Shown here: piece after piece, positions 12,560 to 25,200 of the stretch
Position numbering within the stretch: the stretch's first letter is position 1
Layout of the letters: every line of letters starts with the position of its first letter
Source: Favolaschia claudopus
Lineage: Eukaryota > Basidiomycota > Agaricomycetes > Agaricales > Mycenaceae
Assembly (NCBI GenBank): GCA_037176885.1
Contig: JAWWNJ010000015.1
Coordinates: forward strand, 1,488,001 to 1,552,000
Reading direction: 5' to 3'
Length of the DNA: 64,000 nt
Translations under genes and position numbers: made by a program
Notes under the pieces: model-generated
What the model was told of the DNA's origin: nothing
Databases searched by the model: none
What the model saw: the letters and a program-made list of their open reading frames with translations, nothing else

Positions 12560-13503
12560 GGTTTGTTGAGAGAGGGATGGAAAGAAACGCGAAGATGAAA
12601 GTGAGGAGCAAGAGAGTTGCGGACAAGTTGCGGAGAGGAGTTCGACAAAATGTCAAGCGTATTTAACACGGTCCCGTGACATGGGCGCGTTTCGGGACCG
12701 CCATTTGATGGATCCCGCCTCCCGACGCCCGACGCTCAGTGATTCACTCAAACTCGGTTGGCAGTCATGGAGTCAGTTGTGAGCATTGTTGTGGCTTGAA
12801 AAGATCGGACGCCTCATTGACCATATAATGCCAGGAAAGCAGGCACCTCTGAATTGGTGAACAATGGCGTGAGTAATTTGAATATCACTTGTTCTCTTCT
12901 CTCTCGATCTGAAAAACATTGGAACTCTGGCGTCGACGCGTTAACAGAGTGCACCTTGTGAATACGCGGCACAAATCCAACCCAAGAGCTACTCGATATT
13001 CTGGGCCGCAATCAAGAGCAAGAAAAGTTGGAGAAAGATTCAATACTTATTCGATAACACGACGACAAAAGTACTGCATCGATTCGCAGAATGCCAGACA
13101 ATTTGAGCTGTGAAGATACCCTCAGATGGTTGGTTCGATTCTGTCAAGATATTCATGGAGGATCCCAACGCTAACCCGGGTCAGATTTTTTTGAGTCTCC
13201 GAATCCGTCGCAGTCTACAAACATCGACGTCGACTTGGGACAATATTCCAGCGCTAGCGGGTGGCCGCACCGGTATGTGAACGACAGGAAGTTGAGCAGA
13301 ACCCAAGTGGGGATAGCTGAAAGGACGGCAAAATCCGTGAACACGACTTTGGCACAGCGTGCTAATAACGAGGGTGACAGCCGCATTAGGAAATTCGTGC
13401 TTCCTCTTTCAGTTCTGCGATATGGCTTTCTGGCGGTATATAATGGCCCTACAATGCATCCCTCCAAATCCCAAAGCAAGCCCCCCTTCGCTTCTCATTC
13501 CAA
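12560..13503. other. Divergent intergenic region between PARP and HMG-box gene
   Basis: About 940 bp separate the two divergent start codons. Open frames here are short and lack motifs, and I see no RNA gene. It should hold both promoters; the only element I would name is the TATA box noted separately. Confidence 0.6.
13437..13443 (+). promoter_or_regulatory. TATA box of the HMG-box gene
   Basis: A TATATAA element lies 61 bp upstream of the ATG at 13504, a typical spacing for a fungal core promoter. It is the clearest TATA element seen next to a start codon in this window. Confidence 0.5.
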
Positions 13504-14618
13504 ATGTCTTCCATCGCCAGCTTCACCCATTCAAATCCCTGTACGTCTCTTTGTACCTTGCCTCGACGCGTTCATTAATTGATCTAACCTCCACAGACCA
13601 AGTTGGACATGAACAATACATTCCGTATCCTGCAGCAAACTACTATCCTCAGGCTCAGAACGATACCACGTTCTCGAACCAATACGCTTATTACAACACT
13701 GGCCTCAACACTGGCTATCCCGACGCATTCGTCGGCTACGATACTTCCGCATCGTCCTCTCCAGAATCTTACCATTCCGTCGACACACCTCCGTCCACTC
13801 CGCCATCATCCGACCACGGCCTGAACGCGTCGATCGAACTACCCCGACGCGTCAGTCGTCGCGGACCTAACCACATCCCTCGTCCCCGCAATGCATTTAT
13901 GATCTTCCGGTATGTTCCAACTTCACATCCTACTAGATTCATCAACTGACGCACTCTTCCCAGCTCCGAGCTCTGCGCCAGCGGCAAGATCAGCAAAAAG
14001 GTGGAGGGCGACAATCGCCACATCAGCATCACCGCTGCCGCGATCTGGAAGGCCATGCCAGACCACGAGAAACAGAACTATCAAGCCGCCGCCGAGGTAG
14101 AGAAGATCAAACACCGTCAACTCTACCCCGACTACCGCTTCACCCCCACCATCCGCACCACCAAACCCCTCAAACGCAAAGTCAATCGCAACAGCGCGAA
14201 GGACAAGGAGCGTTCGCGCCAGGTCGCGCAGTTCATCATCGCCGGGAAGATTGGCGACGAACTCGAGGAGGCGGTGAGGAACTTGGACGAAGGGTCAGAC
14301 GACGGAATTCAGTTCATACCTTCTTCCAACCCCATTTCCCCCGCCTCCCACTTGGCGTCCCAGCGCCAGACAGAGGTTCGCGGCTGGGTCCCGCACGATG
14401 GTCTGCCCGAGGCTGTGAACCCTCAATCGGTTTTGCGCCAATCTCCCCTTCCATCGACTCAGTTCCCGCCTAACTATGCCCCGTGCCTTCCCACTGGTTG
14501 GGGAAGCCTCTGCGATCCTTCCTCCACTGTCGGTATCCCTCGCTCCCGCTCCAGGACTCCAGGTCGCGTCCGCGTCGAACTGTATGAGGACGTGGTTGCC
14601 GCCGGAGAACTTCGCTAA
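13504..14618 (+). CDS. HMG-box transcription factor (MATA_HMG/ROX1-like)
   Basis: DNA-binding protein with a single HMG box. Exon 1 is short (MSSIASFTHSNP) and splices at a GTACGT donor; the join restores a Tyr/Gln/Ser-rich region of about 110 residues. The HMG box begins HIPRPRNAFMIFRSELC, is interrupted by an intron inside the arginine codon of IFRS (GTATGT...CCCAG), and continues through AIWKAMPDHEKQNYQAAAE and HRQLYPDYRFTP, with the Pro-Asn-Phe-Arg and Trp/Tyr core positions expected of the sequence-specific class. A basic patch (TKPLKRKVNRN) follows and could be a nuclear localisation signal. The C-terminus is Ser/Pro-rich. Such factors include fungal mating, pheromone-response and hypoxia regulators; which role applies here is unknown. 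Confidence 0.85.
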
Positions 14619-14807
14619 TTCGATAATTTCTTCGCTATATCTCTCTTCGTTATTCTTATGGTCCGTATTCCACGCATTGAACATTGGCATTGACATTACT
14701 TGTAGCATTTTACACACATTCATACACTTCATCTGCACTTACATGTATCTGTATCTACCACTCTCGAAAGTCACGAACCTTTTGCATTCCTACCATCTCG
14801 TTCATCA

Positions 14808-15868
14808 TCATACTTCGTCGCTCAAAATCTTGAATGCATGCACGCCCTCTCTTCCAAAAAGTGTAGCACTCCCAACGATCGAAGCCCCAGCCTTGCGCAT
14901 CCGCTCCGCCGCCTCTGCACTAGTAACGCCCCCAATTCCAATAATGACCAGATTCCTCAATGCCGACGTAGAATCTTCCGCCTCGAGCAATCTCGCAAAC
15001 GAATAAACATTCCCGAGCGCGAGCGGATGCAAGGTATCGCCCGCAACTCCCCCCAGCGCAGTAGGCACAGCAAACGGCGTGCTCGCACCCCCAACCTGTT
15101 CAGGAAACAATAACGCGTTCCCAAGCGTATTAGTGCACGCAATATACGCGATAGGGTGGATCCCACTCCCATCCTCCGCACTCCTACTAGTATTAGACAA
15201 CCCGCGCAACGTCTCAAAAACCTGAGCAAATTGCGCCCCATACACATACGGAGGGAGCTTCAACCCAACCGTCAGCGTGTTGTCGGCGCGCCACGCGTCC
15301 GCGAGGACATCCAGCACCGGACCCAGCTCTGTGAACGCGTAACCGGAGGGCGCGGACCCGCGTATATTCGGACAGCTCGTGTTGAATTCAACGCCAATAT
15401 TCGCGTAAACAGGCGCTTTAGCGCGCAACGCCTGAATCGCATCGACGATAACGCGCATATCGTCCGCCTGCGTCGCGGTGATACTTATAATAAACGGCTT
15501 CGAATTTGAGTTTGAATTCGGAGTGACTTTAGCAAGGCTGAGGATGGACTCGATCCAGGAGAGATACTGGGAGAGTCTATGCGGGCTGTATCCGTACGAA
15601 TTCAACGACGTCGTAGACGATGTGGCGAACGCTACCTTCAAGTGGTTCGAAGCCAACGTCAATGTCTGTATGCAGACTACAGAGCGAGCGATAAGCTAAC
15701 TGTGTGCGAGGCATCCTCTGCGAACCCGCCGATGGTTGCGGTTCGCGTTACTACAGCGCCGGTGTATGGACAGTCGAAAAGGGCTTGGAGTTGATTGAGG
15801 TTGGATGCCCAGGCGCAGGACGCGTTCAGTAATGGTGGAGAGATGTCCAGACTGCCTACTTTGACCAT
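14808..15868 (-). CDS. Dihydroorotate dehydrogenase, class 1A-type (soluble, fumarate-linked)
   Basis: Flavoprotein oxidising dihydroorotate to orotate in de novo pyrimidine synthesis. It starts at 15868 with MVKVGSLDISPPLLNASCAW. A single short intron (around 15660-15694) joins DASHT to TLASNHLKVAF. Class 1 features are visible: no mitochondrial targeting or membrane segment, the catalytic cysteine loop FNTSCPNIRGS, and the C-terminal FMN-phosphate binding segment IIGIGGVTSAEAAERMRKAGA followed by SIVGSATLFGREG. About 340 aa, slightly longer than bacterial class 1A enzymes. Fungi can carry both a mitochondrial class 2 enzyme and a class 1A-type paralogue, so this may not be the only one in the genome. 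It converges with the HMG-box gene; 189 bp separate the stop codons. Confidence 0.85.
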
Positions 15869-16116
15869 GGTGGAAAATCTCTGGTCTTTGTGTCGCCTGG
15901 GACCTGTATTGGGTTATGTGCTAGGACGAGAGTTACGGTGAAGTTTGAGTAGAGCCACATCGGGAAATTCAAGCAAATCGTTTCTGGAAACAGCAAGTAA
16001 AATCGTAGACAGATGCGACATGATGTACGTGAATGCGTGAGTGACTAAAAGATACATGTATGATCGAGAGATGCATAGAGAAATGAGGAATAGATGATAT
16101 AAATTCCACAGTTGTT

Positions 16117-18846
16117 TCAAACCAACCCAACAACAACACACGCCCTCAGACTTACCTCCCTCCCCCTCGTCCCCGCAACCCCTTCCGCACCCTCCCCCAC
16201 CTCAATATACTCCTCCGTCCTCAACGAACTCGACTTCCACCCCCAACTCTGACTAACAGTAAACACATCCGGCGCACTCGTAAACCTCGTCTGACTCGCC
16301 CCCGTCGCGCTCGCACAGCTAATCATAAAATACGCCGACACCGACTGCCGCGTGTCGCGGTACGGCCCCACCGGCGGCGCGGGCGGCTGCACCGAATACC
16401 CCGCAGCATTCAGCGCGAGATTTGCGAGTGAGCTAGCGCTGGGCAGGGACCCCGACACGCTCGTCGAGGACACGGGTGTGATGCTCCGCGTGGGGTGTAT
16501 TGACGGTGAATAGTGCGAAGGGCTTGAGATGGGTGACGCCGATAGGGCGGGAAGCGATGGCCCGCGCGCATGCGTCTGCCCCCGAACCACTTGCTCGCTA
16601 GCGACCAAGCTGCCGTGCCGCGGGCGGGGAGACGACGCTGCAGTCGCACTCTCTACATCACCTCGCGGCGCACTGGCGCCTGGAATGTCCAAAATGCTTT
16701 GCCGATGGAGATATATCCCGAGTTGCACAGAACCCTTCTTGCGCATGACTTGTACGTACGCATTGAACATGCTCCCCCCACACCAGATCGTATGTGAATA
16801 CGAACGCTGTTTCTCAGACAGTGCCTCAGTGTCCCAAAACTCTGCCGCGAAACGGAACGGCGGATGCAGAGTCCAACGGGAAGTTCCTGCCAAATCTATG
16901 GCGACACATTCGCGAGCGGTGAATCTTCTGGTTTGTATTCCAAAGAAGTTGGCTTCGCCGGCCAACGCACGAGTGAGCGGATTGGTTGCGTTAGGCTTTG
17001 GAGTTGTCGGCGACGCGGGGGATGTTGTGTTGAACGCGGTAGTGAACAGATCATCCATCGACAATGTAGCGCTGTCTACGGACGGAGGGTGCACACTACT
17101 GCCATTGTCGCCGATGCGTTGGGAGGAGTCGTTAGCGACGAGGTAGTAGGGCCCGATCTGGTCAAGCGAGGGATCGGAGGCTGCTAAACGAGCGGCTATC
17201 TCTGCTGTTGTCTGCGTAATCCCGAGCTCCTTCTCTCGCTGAATAGGTGAGCCAGGTGTGGGTGCAGGTGAAGATCTTGCTTCCGACAATGCGGCTGGGG
17301 GGCGGGCAGTGATATGTTGTCGCAGGAGAGAGTTCTGCCAATGTGCCGCCTGTAGAATGGCTATCGACACAAAGGGTTGCTTGGTCGTCGGAGAGCTGTC
17401 TTTCGAAACATCGATAACATCCTCCGTTGTCTAGAAAGTGGCATAAAAAACTGCATAGCGAAGCCGAGAAATATGTAAATACCATATGACAATAGTAAAT
17501 TCCCTTCTCAAAAAGGGTTTTCCATGCAGCTTCCTCCTCCTCAATGATGCCATGCCGCCTCCGCAATTCAGCGACAGAACGCGCAAAGTCATATCGCTCG
17601 CGTTCGCCGCGTACAAATAAAGTATCCCCCGAGGCGAGTGCACACACCCACCTGACACTTAGCCCGCCCCGATCCCAGATGGTGGGTACAGCAGAATAAT
17701 CAGGTGCTTCTGTCTTGGCTTTCCGTCGTGTCATACCAGACTCCTCCCGTTTGAGACCTGCCTTGCGTTCCTCAAAGGCAAGCATATCAGGCGCCCAACG
17801 AGCCAACCAACAGGCAGCCGCTTCGCCAATCTTGTCCGAGATGGCACCATAGTGAAACGACTTCTCAGGCGGGATGTTCACCGTGTCGAGAGAGCGAATA
17901 GATGACGATGCAACAGAGGAAGCGTCGTCCAATACATCTTGGGCGACACATTCAAGGCCGACAGCGGCATCGGGTTCATTCCACTGAGAATCGGGTAATT
18001 TGATTGGCTTTCCAAGAGCGAAGTCTAGGTATTGGAGAACGGTATATGGGCCTATCGTGCTAAGGATTGATGCAAGTGCCTCTGCGGCTAGGAATGGTAT
18101 AGACAGATAGACCGAGGTTGCGAGCAGAGAGAGAAGAAAGCGCGGTGTTGCTGGATGGTGACCAGAAGGAGTAGGTGGATGCAGATTCACAGAGGTGAAC
18201 GGGAAAGCCGAAGTTAGTGGCTGAGCCGTGGATGGGATCAAGGTCGGAAAGACATGAAGAGGCGGACCTCCGCCATAAAGTCTAGATATGCATATTCTAA
18301 AAATTTGTTATGTCGGATGAGAGAAGTAAATCGAGAAAGAAGAGAGGGCATACTCGAAAGCTAAAGCCGGCGAGAAACGGTCACGATGTGAGGAGCATGA
18401 TTCTAAATGAGATTGCCGTACATACCTGCGCGTGTTATATTAGTATCGTCGAAAATAATGTCAATTTGGCCAGGTTTCGAGGTAGACTCTGCAAAACCAG
18501 AGGTAAAGAGAGAATTAAAGTATCCGGCCTGGATGAGGATTACACGATGTAGATGATAGGTCGCATGCCAACTGCCTCGGATGCGGAGGGTCACGTCTGT
18601 TGTCCTAGCATGAAGAAAAGAAGCGTAGAGATGTCGTTGAATATCGTCTGCAGATCTAGGCATAAACGGAGGAGGCGAGACGGGGGAGGCTGGGAGCGGG
18701 CTTTGCCGCTTGTGCGGTCTGAGTGAACTTGAACGACTCACATCACCGACATCAAAGTCGGTCTCAGTAGAGTAACGCATGTGACACGGGGGCGTGACGC
18801 TCCGCCGCCGTTGCAGATGTCGTTCTCGCCATTTAGAACGAAACAT
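16117..18846 (-). CDS. BTB/POZ domain protein with a 7-nt microexon
   Basis: Probable protein-protein interaction adaptor with an N-terminal BTB/POZ domain. It starts at 18846. The BTB core is TTDVTLRIRGSWHATYHLHR, then ILIQAGYFNSLFTSGF. After NITRA, the frame is kept only by including a 7-nt exon at 18354-18360, which yields A-A-F-E joined to ICISRLYGGGPPL. Introns are 18361-18425, 18297-18353 and one near 17430-17485. The C-terminal half is long, with hydrophobic helices (SLLATSVYLSIPFLAAEALA) and a Ser/Pro-rich spacer. A terminal domain contains RWTLHPPFRFAAEFWDTEAL and GSVQLGIYLHRQS. The general architecture resembles fungal germ-cell-less-like BTB proteins; function is unknown. Confidence 0.75.
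18354..18360 (-). other. 7-nt microexon of the BTB gene
   Basis: On the minus strand CTTTCGA is flanked by a CTTTAG acceptor and a GTATGC donor. Joining the flanking exons directly gives a frameshift and an early stop, whereas including these seven bases gives an uninterrupted frame. This is inferred from sequence only. Confidence 0.65.
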
Positions 18847-19290
18847 TGTCTATCTCGAGACTCAGAGCATTCCACCATATATACTTTTCATTCACCTCAG
18901 TCGCCCAGAAATGTTTACACGGGCCAAGACCTCGGCATGCCTCGATCTCCTGACGCACCCACCAATGGCTGCATTGGCTCGTTTTCTTCTTCCTGTGGTA
19001 CACCTAGACGCCCTGCTTCCCGAACTAGGCTCCACAGCATTTCCTTCATTTCACTGTATTCCCCCCAGAAGACGCGGGCCATGAAGTTACTCTCTGGTTC
19101 TTCAGCTATCCGAGTCTCATTTCCGCCAAGCAGCCTCCCAATCAAGACAAACGTCCTATCGCGGTCCGCAGTTTGCAGTCTCACAAGTCTAAAATGGAAG
19201 AGCGGTGCCCCACAAGCGCTGAAATTTCAAACAGCACAATTTTATACAGCCGGGTATCAATACAAGAGGTATCAATAAAATACACAACCT
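18847..19290. other. Intergenic region, BTB promoter / POL2 3' flank
   Basis: About 440 bp between the start of the BTB gene and the stop of POL2. Overlapping open frames exist on both strands (for example an 89-codon one on the minus strand) but none shows a recognisable domain or convincing splice partners. I take it as promoter and UTR. Confidence 0.5.
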
Positions 19291-22200
19291 TCACCAAGTA
19301 TTTAGCATCGTCTCTGCGCACTCCTGCGCAAAAGCGTCAGTCGGAATTATACACCAGTTTGATAGAAACGACGCACCTTTAATCTAGATAACCTATGAAC
19401 AATAGCAACATTCACAATCGTCCTCAGCTTTCTCCGAATGTCTGCCTTGTTCAACGTGAACTGATACGTTCCCGAGCACTGGCAGTACCGCGACACATTG
19501 TCCGATTGAATCTGCTGGCACTTGGAACATCGCAGATCCTGCTGGGCAAACGACCGCTCAAGCCCATAGACAACATCCATCAACGTAAACTCAATCGCAA
19601 GCCGGTCGAATTCGCCCTGACAACCCTCGCACACCCATCGGTCCGCATTGTTTTTAGGGAGCAACTGCTCGTCTCTGCAAAAGTCCATATCGCGGATGGC
19701 GTCGCAATGTCGACAAGGAACGTTGAACAACTTCAGCGGCTCGCACGGGTTTCGGAAAACCGCTTCGGTAGCAAACTCCCGCACGCCGATAAGCTCCAGC
19801 AGATTTCTCTTCAGGAGCCCAATCTCCACCGTAAAGTCCTTCGCGAGCGCAAAGGTAGCGCATACGGACTTGACTAGCTCAAGGATGGGATTCGTTAGAT
19901 GAAGGTGCGACCCGGGAAGGATGGGGAAGTCGAAGCTGCCGTCAGGCTCATCGGTCATCATCGCGTCACGATGGCGCTCCTGCGCGTTTCCTACAGTTTT
20001 GAGCAGCTTGCGTGTCAGGCGACGAGAGATGAACTCCTGGATCGCTTCCGTCTCTTTCACTTTCACCGCGTCTCGCTGCGTTGCTTCAGGCGGAGCATCG
20101 GCGTTGCGAATAATCCGGAGTGGTGCGCGGCCTCCGCCGTTCAGTCGCTGGCGGATTTTGAACAGCTCTACGATGAAGAATTGTATCGCACCGTTGAAGT
20201 CGGGCTGCAGAGCAGGGGGGAGGAAAGACGCGATATTCCATTGCATTTCGATCGTGAGCTCCTCAGGTGGCTCAATAGCCAGAGGGTCCATGCACACAAC
20301 GCCACCCATGTTTGCCTGGTCCATGAACAGGAGATAATCGTAGAAATGCTCCGTGTTCAAGTAGATATGCTGGAATAATTCATGCGAGTTGACGGCACTT
20401 GTGATATACGTGGCATAGGCGTGAGCTGTCCCGGGTGGTTTAGACGTTGCGAGGAGAATGCGGCTGAAATCGGCGTAGACAACATGAGATCCAAGGCGCC
20501 GGAATTCAGCCAACAATTGGATGAAGGTCTTGCGCATGAGGCCGTGGACGAACCGATGGATGCTTGGGTCGTACATATGGGAAGCGCTGGAGCTGATCCA
20601 ACGCCAGAAATGATCGAGGGCAATATTGGCTGGTCCAGAAACTTTGTTCTCGATTTTGTCGAGGAGCCAAGCCTTAACCATAGCACGCAGAACACCAAAG
20701 GTCTGAGTGGACACATTCGACTCGCCCAACGTCAAGTCTCGTTGAGTCTCTGGGTTGGCGTATTCATCCATCGTGCGGGAGACGGAATCGAATGCTGTCG
20801 CGCCTCCAGCACCCTCCAGTTCGTTGACAACAACAGAGTGCAAAACCGAGTTGACCGCCAGGTTACGAACAACGATTTCAAGACAGACGTTGGAGTAGGC
20901 ACCAGCCGACATGAACTCCGTTTTCGGAAATTCCTCTGTTGGTCGCTTGTCGTTCTCGATCCCACCCAGATCCGGTCGCTCTCCGGGAGACCACCACAGC
21001 ACGAAATCTTGATGGATGAGACGGCGAGCGAAACTGAGATCCGCCATGAAAAGCGGCTGGTCTCCCTCGACGTGGCCTACCGGAACGTCGTAATAATCCG
21101 CCATTGCGATCATGCGGTGCAACCAATTGCCAACGCTTAGATATCGATTGAGCATCTTTTGAGGGACATGGGTCTGCCACGGGAAAACATCTAGCGTGTG
21201 CGCGTTTTTCGCCTTGGACATGGAAAGGACGGGGAATTTTGACAACTTTGGAACCAGTCGATCGAAGTATGCTTGGTCTTTCGGGGACGAAACCACCACG
21301 ATAAACGACTTGTCCTCCAAAAGTCCTAGCTCGCGCGATACGGCCTTCAATGCGGTCGTCTCATTCCCGTGGTAGGTAGTCGTGAACTCCAAGGTCTCGG
21401 GGTACTCAATCAAGCTGTCGGACGCATAGTCCTTCTGCAGAAATTGCCCCAAGAGTTCCGCGTAGGTAGATGTAAGACGAGGAATGGGTTGTCTACGGGT
21501 GGCAGGATCGACCAGATGTAGTTTGACCGTTCCTGATGGAAGGAAAATAGCGAAGAGGTGGAGGGGCGAGTTGGCAGAGCAAGCATGATATAAGAAGATG
21601 TACTTCTGGTCCCGACCCCCGTCAAGATACTTTCGAGATGAGAGGGAAGAGCTGGATCGATTGACTTGGAATAGATCCAAGCCTACAGTCTGTGCTCGGT
21701 TCAAAGTCAGACTGGAGTCTTCCGTTGAACAGGTCCTGCCGAGCTTCAGCACTGCGCGCACAGTCAGCGGAACCTGATTAAAGAATCAGCCAAAGTCGTA
21801 GCTTGCAAGGACCCATACATACTTGCAACTCGAACACCCCGTCGACGTTCGGATCGTTGGTGAGATCAATGAAGTGCTCTTGAATCTCCTGGTACACTTC
21901 CTCACGCGCCACCACCTTATACAGATTCGCGCTCGCCAAATCCCGAGGAAGATTGCGGGTGACCCTTTCCCACGTATAATATTGAGATTGGAAAATATCC
22001 TCCTTTGCGGTCCGCAGGTTTATATAAAACTCTCGAGGAATGCGAAGCGGCAGTGAGATCACATCCGAGTCAACCGAAAGCCACAAGATATACCGACCCG
22101 GCGTTTTACTTGGACGAATTTGCAGTATATCCCATTTCCGATTGGTTCGGACTCGGGCGTTCTTGAACATCGCGGGCACAACTGTGCTGGCGTTCGCAGA

Positions 22201-25200
22201 CCCGGAGCGAATTTCCTGTCTGTATTTCCATCGGGGACGCATGGCTTTGATCCAGCCAGAGTAATTAACATGGGGGTCGGGCACCTCGTCTGTGCCTTCA
22301 TCCTCCGGTTCCGGGGAAGGCTTGCGTGTTTTTTTCGACACGACAGCGACGCGCCGTCCACCCGCAGCACCCTCCAGACTTCCGAAGTCCTCGATATCCC
22401 GGGGCTCTGCTTGCTGTGCTTGAAGGGCCTTTTCCTCGGCCGATAGGACTTTAAAAAAGTCGGTCATTTTATTCTGCTTGAACTTATCGACAGCCCCAGC
22501 GACGCGACGATGGAGCCAGTCAGGATGCCGAATCCGTGGTACAGGATTAGCGACCTTCTGCATCGCTGCTGGAATGGTGATTAACTTCTGGATGACGGAA
22601 CCTAGACGCTCGATGTAGTACTGCCAATCCAGGATGGAGCGCAGCTCGAAATTCGTAAGACTATTATCTTTCAGCCATTTCCGGAGGTATGTGCGCTTGA
22701 CGCTTTCCTCGGCAGAGAAAATCGCAACAGGAACGGCACGCTCGGTGACGGGGGCTCCGATCGGTTTGGCAGAGATGATGAATTTACAGGCAAGGCCTTT
22801 ATCCTTGACCATCTGATCACCAAGGAATTCAGCCAGACGTTTGGCGGTACTGATCGAGGTTGACTTTTGTGTGCCATATTCTGCGAGGGTGCGAGACATA
22901 CTTCGGTTTTCAGCGATCAGTTCGACCAGTTCATCGTCTCCCAGATTGTCTGCATGACTGAAAAGCACATCGAGCCATTGATCGGCGACCTGGGCGACAG
23001 CGGCATAGCACTCTTCTGTGGTCGTACCGAGCAGGAACTTCTCGAATATCTGGGACTGGAAGATTTTGATGAGCTGTAATTCGCCACGTCGCTTGACCTC
23101 GAAACCCTTCAGCTCCGCAAGACTTCCATCATCGTTGAACACCGCGTAACGCTTCTTCAGCAATTTATCCTCCTCTTTCGAAGACGGGAGAATCATCGCT
23201 TTGTACGGACCGTCGAGCTCGAAAAAGATCGAATTCTCGCTGTGAATGGCGTACTCGCCCGTCTCGAGATCGAGGTCGTGGTACTGATGGTTCGTAAATT
23301 TGGCGTGAACAAGATGATTCAGCATGGTGCACGGATAAGAAAAGCCAATTGTTTTCCCGTTGTCAAGTTTGAACTTGAAATTCTCTGGAAATACGCCAGG
23401 CAGCATGCACCAAATCCCATCTGTATCCAGCTCGAGAGGCCGGCCGAGCTGCTCCACGAGAGCACGGGCCATTTGGATGATAGTAGCGCCGGTCAGGCAT
23501 GTAATCCCAGCCATTTCCATCGAGTGCCATCTCGCACCTTTCCGCATCACATAGCCGTAGAAGGAATTGAGAATGCACTTGTGCGCCAACTGTAACGAGT
23601 CGTACAGCACGATCATTTTTTTCGCTTCGTCGACCTCTCCAAGCGACCGGCCTTCAGCGACATATGCGTCGAGGTTCTTCTTCCACGTCTTGTGCAGGCC
23701 CTTGTACTCGTAACGTCGATCTCGGAAGGTTCGCACAGTATCGACATAGAAAGGGTTTTCTCGCTGACACACGATGGATTCACGTGTCTCGACCTTTGTG
23801 TCTTTCGTCTTCTTGTAGACTTTGCGCGAATAGTCGCCAAGACGCTTGTGAAGGAGAGCAGTTTGTTCCGCTTCGGTCAGCTCGTCAAAGCGTCGCTGGG
23901 GTCCGTTGGGACGGCGAGGTGGAAATTTCTCTTGGTTTAGAGCATGCCTGATCATGTTGAATTCGTCCCGGTGGGCGGGGAAGAACTCTCCACGCCACGC
24001 CCAGTCCAGGCGGCGGTCACAAGTTTTGCCGGGGCGGTTGTAGTCGCATACGGCGCAGACGGCTTCGTCGACCATCGAGTCGGGTTGGAGTCGATTAGAC
24101 AACATGATGTTGGGATACATGGCGGCGACATCGAGATGGTAAATGAGGGGGTTGTCCATTCGAAGAGGATTGTCGCGCATGAGTTCAAGCGCCTTTTGGA
24201 TTTCTGCCTTGACCTCGTCATAATTGGTGACATCGTCGAGAGAAGCTTTGGACTCTTCCACCAGACAAAAAGTGAGAGCCGCATCTAGATCGTCAATCAA
24301 CTGCAAAAGCTCAGCCGGTTGCTCTCCGAAGTGGGAGAGGCTCTCACCTGCTGGACGGCGGATGGCTCGATTTTGAAATGAGTAGGAATATCGCTTCTAA
24401 ACACTCCGGCTTCTAAGGCTTCGACGTGTCCTCCAACATATGTCTCAGAAGCCAACAAATGCCCCTGGTACATATTTCCGTGGGTCTCCTCGTGCCTGTT
24501 GGGCATGATAATATGCCCTCGATATGCCTCAACCTACACGGAACAAATTTAGTACATCACATACGTGGGAAGAAAGAAACAGTTCAGACCATGAGCAACG
24601 TCTCGCATAGTGTGCCACTCCCTTTGCGTAGAACCTCGTCCGCCTTGAGCGGGATGATGTTGCATAACGAGAAAATGAATGGGTGAACGTATTTCATGTA
24701 CAAATAATATGTCGCCACGGCATCGGAAACGGAGTACTGAGCCAAAACCTGCGGCTGTTCCATGGCATATCTATTGGGTGTTGAACTTCACCGGGAATTC
24801 AGAAAAATAATATCCTTACGGAGTCATGAGCTCTGGGTCAAGCTCGATTGGATTATAGCCCAACTTCGCTGTCGTTACAGCCTTCAAGCCTTGACTTCCC
24901 TGAGGCAAATACGAATCGCGCTTCACCCAGCGGAAGCAATCCATATGAACGCATGTACGGCTCTTGTACTCGTCTTCCAAGTCTTTCGCGAAGCCAGTTT
25001 CCATGAACATATCTATCCCGTTAGCTTTCGAGCGCGCATCGAGAAATGGGAAATCGAAGAAGTCCCCGTTGAAGGTCGCCATGACTGTTGGTTTGACTTC
25101 CTGAATATGCGAGAAAAACCGCATGATAGTCGCAGCCTGAAAAATACTTGTGAACCAAGGCCAATAGTCAACCGTTCTTGCTCACCTCATCCGCCTCGTT

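Noticed and set aside
16529..17146. 205-codon plus-strand frame
   Set aside because: Antisense shadow of the C-terminal exon of the BTB gene.
18915..19184. 89-codon minus-strand frame between the BTB gene and POL2
   Set aside because: Reads plausibly, but I found no splice sites connecting it to either gene and no known domain.
19395..21140. Long plus-strand open frames (up to 252 codons)
   Set aside because: They lie antisense to clearly conserved POL2 exons and show no domains.
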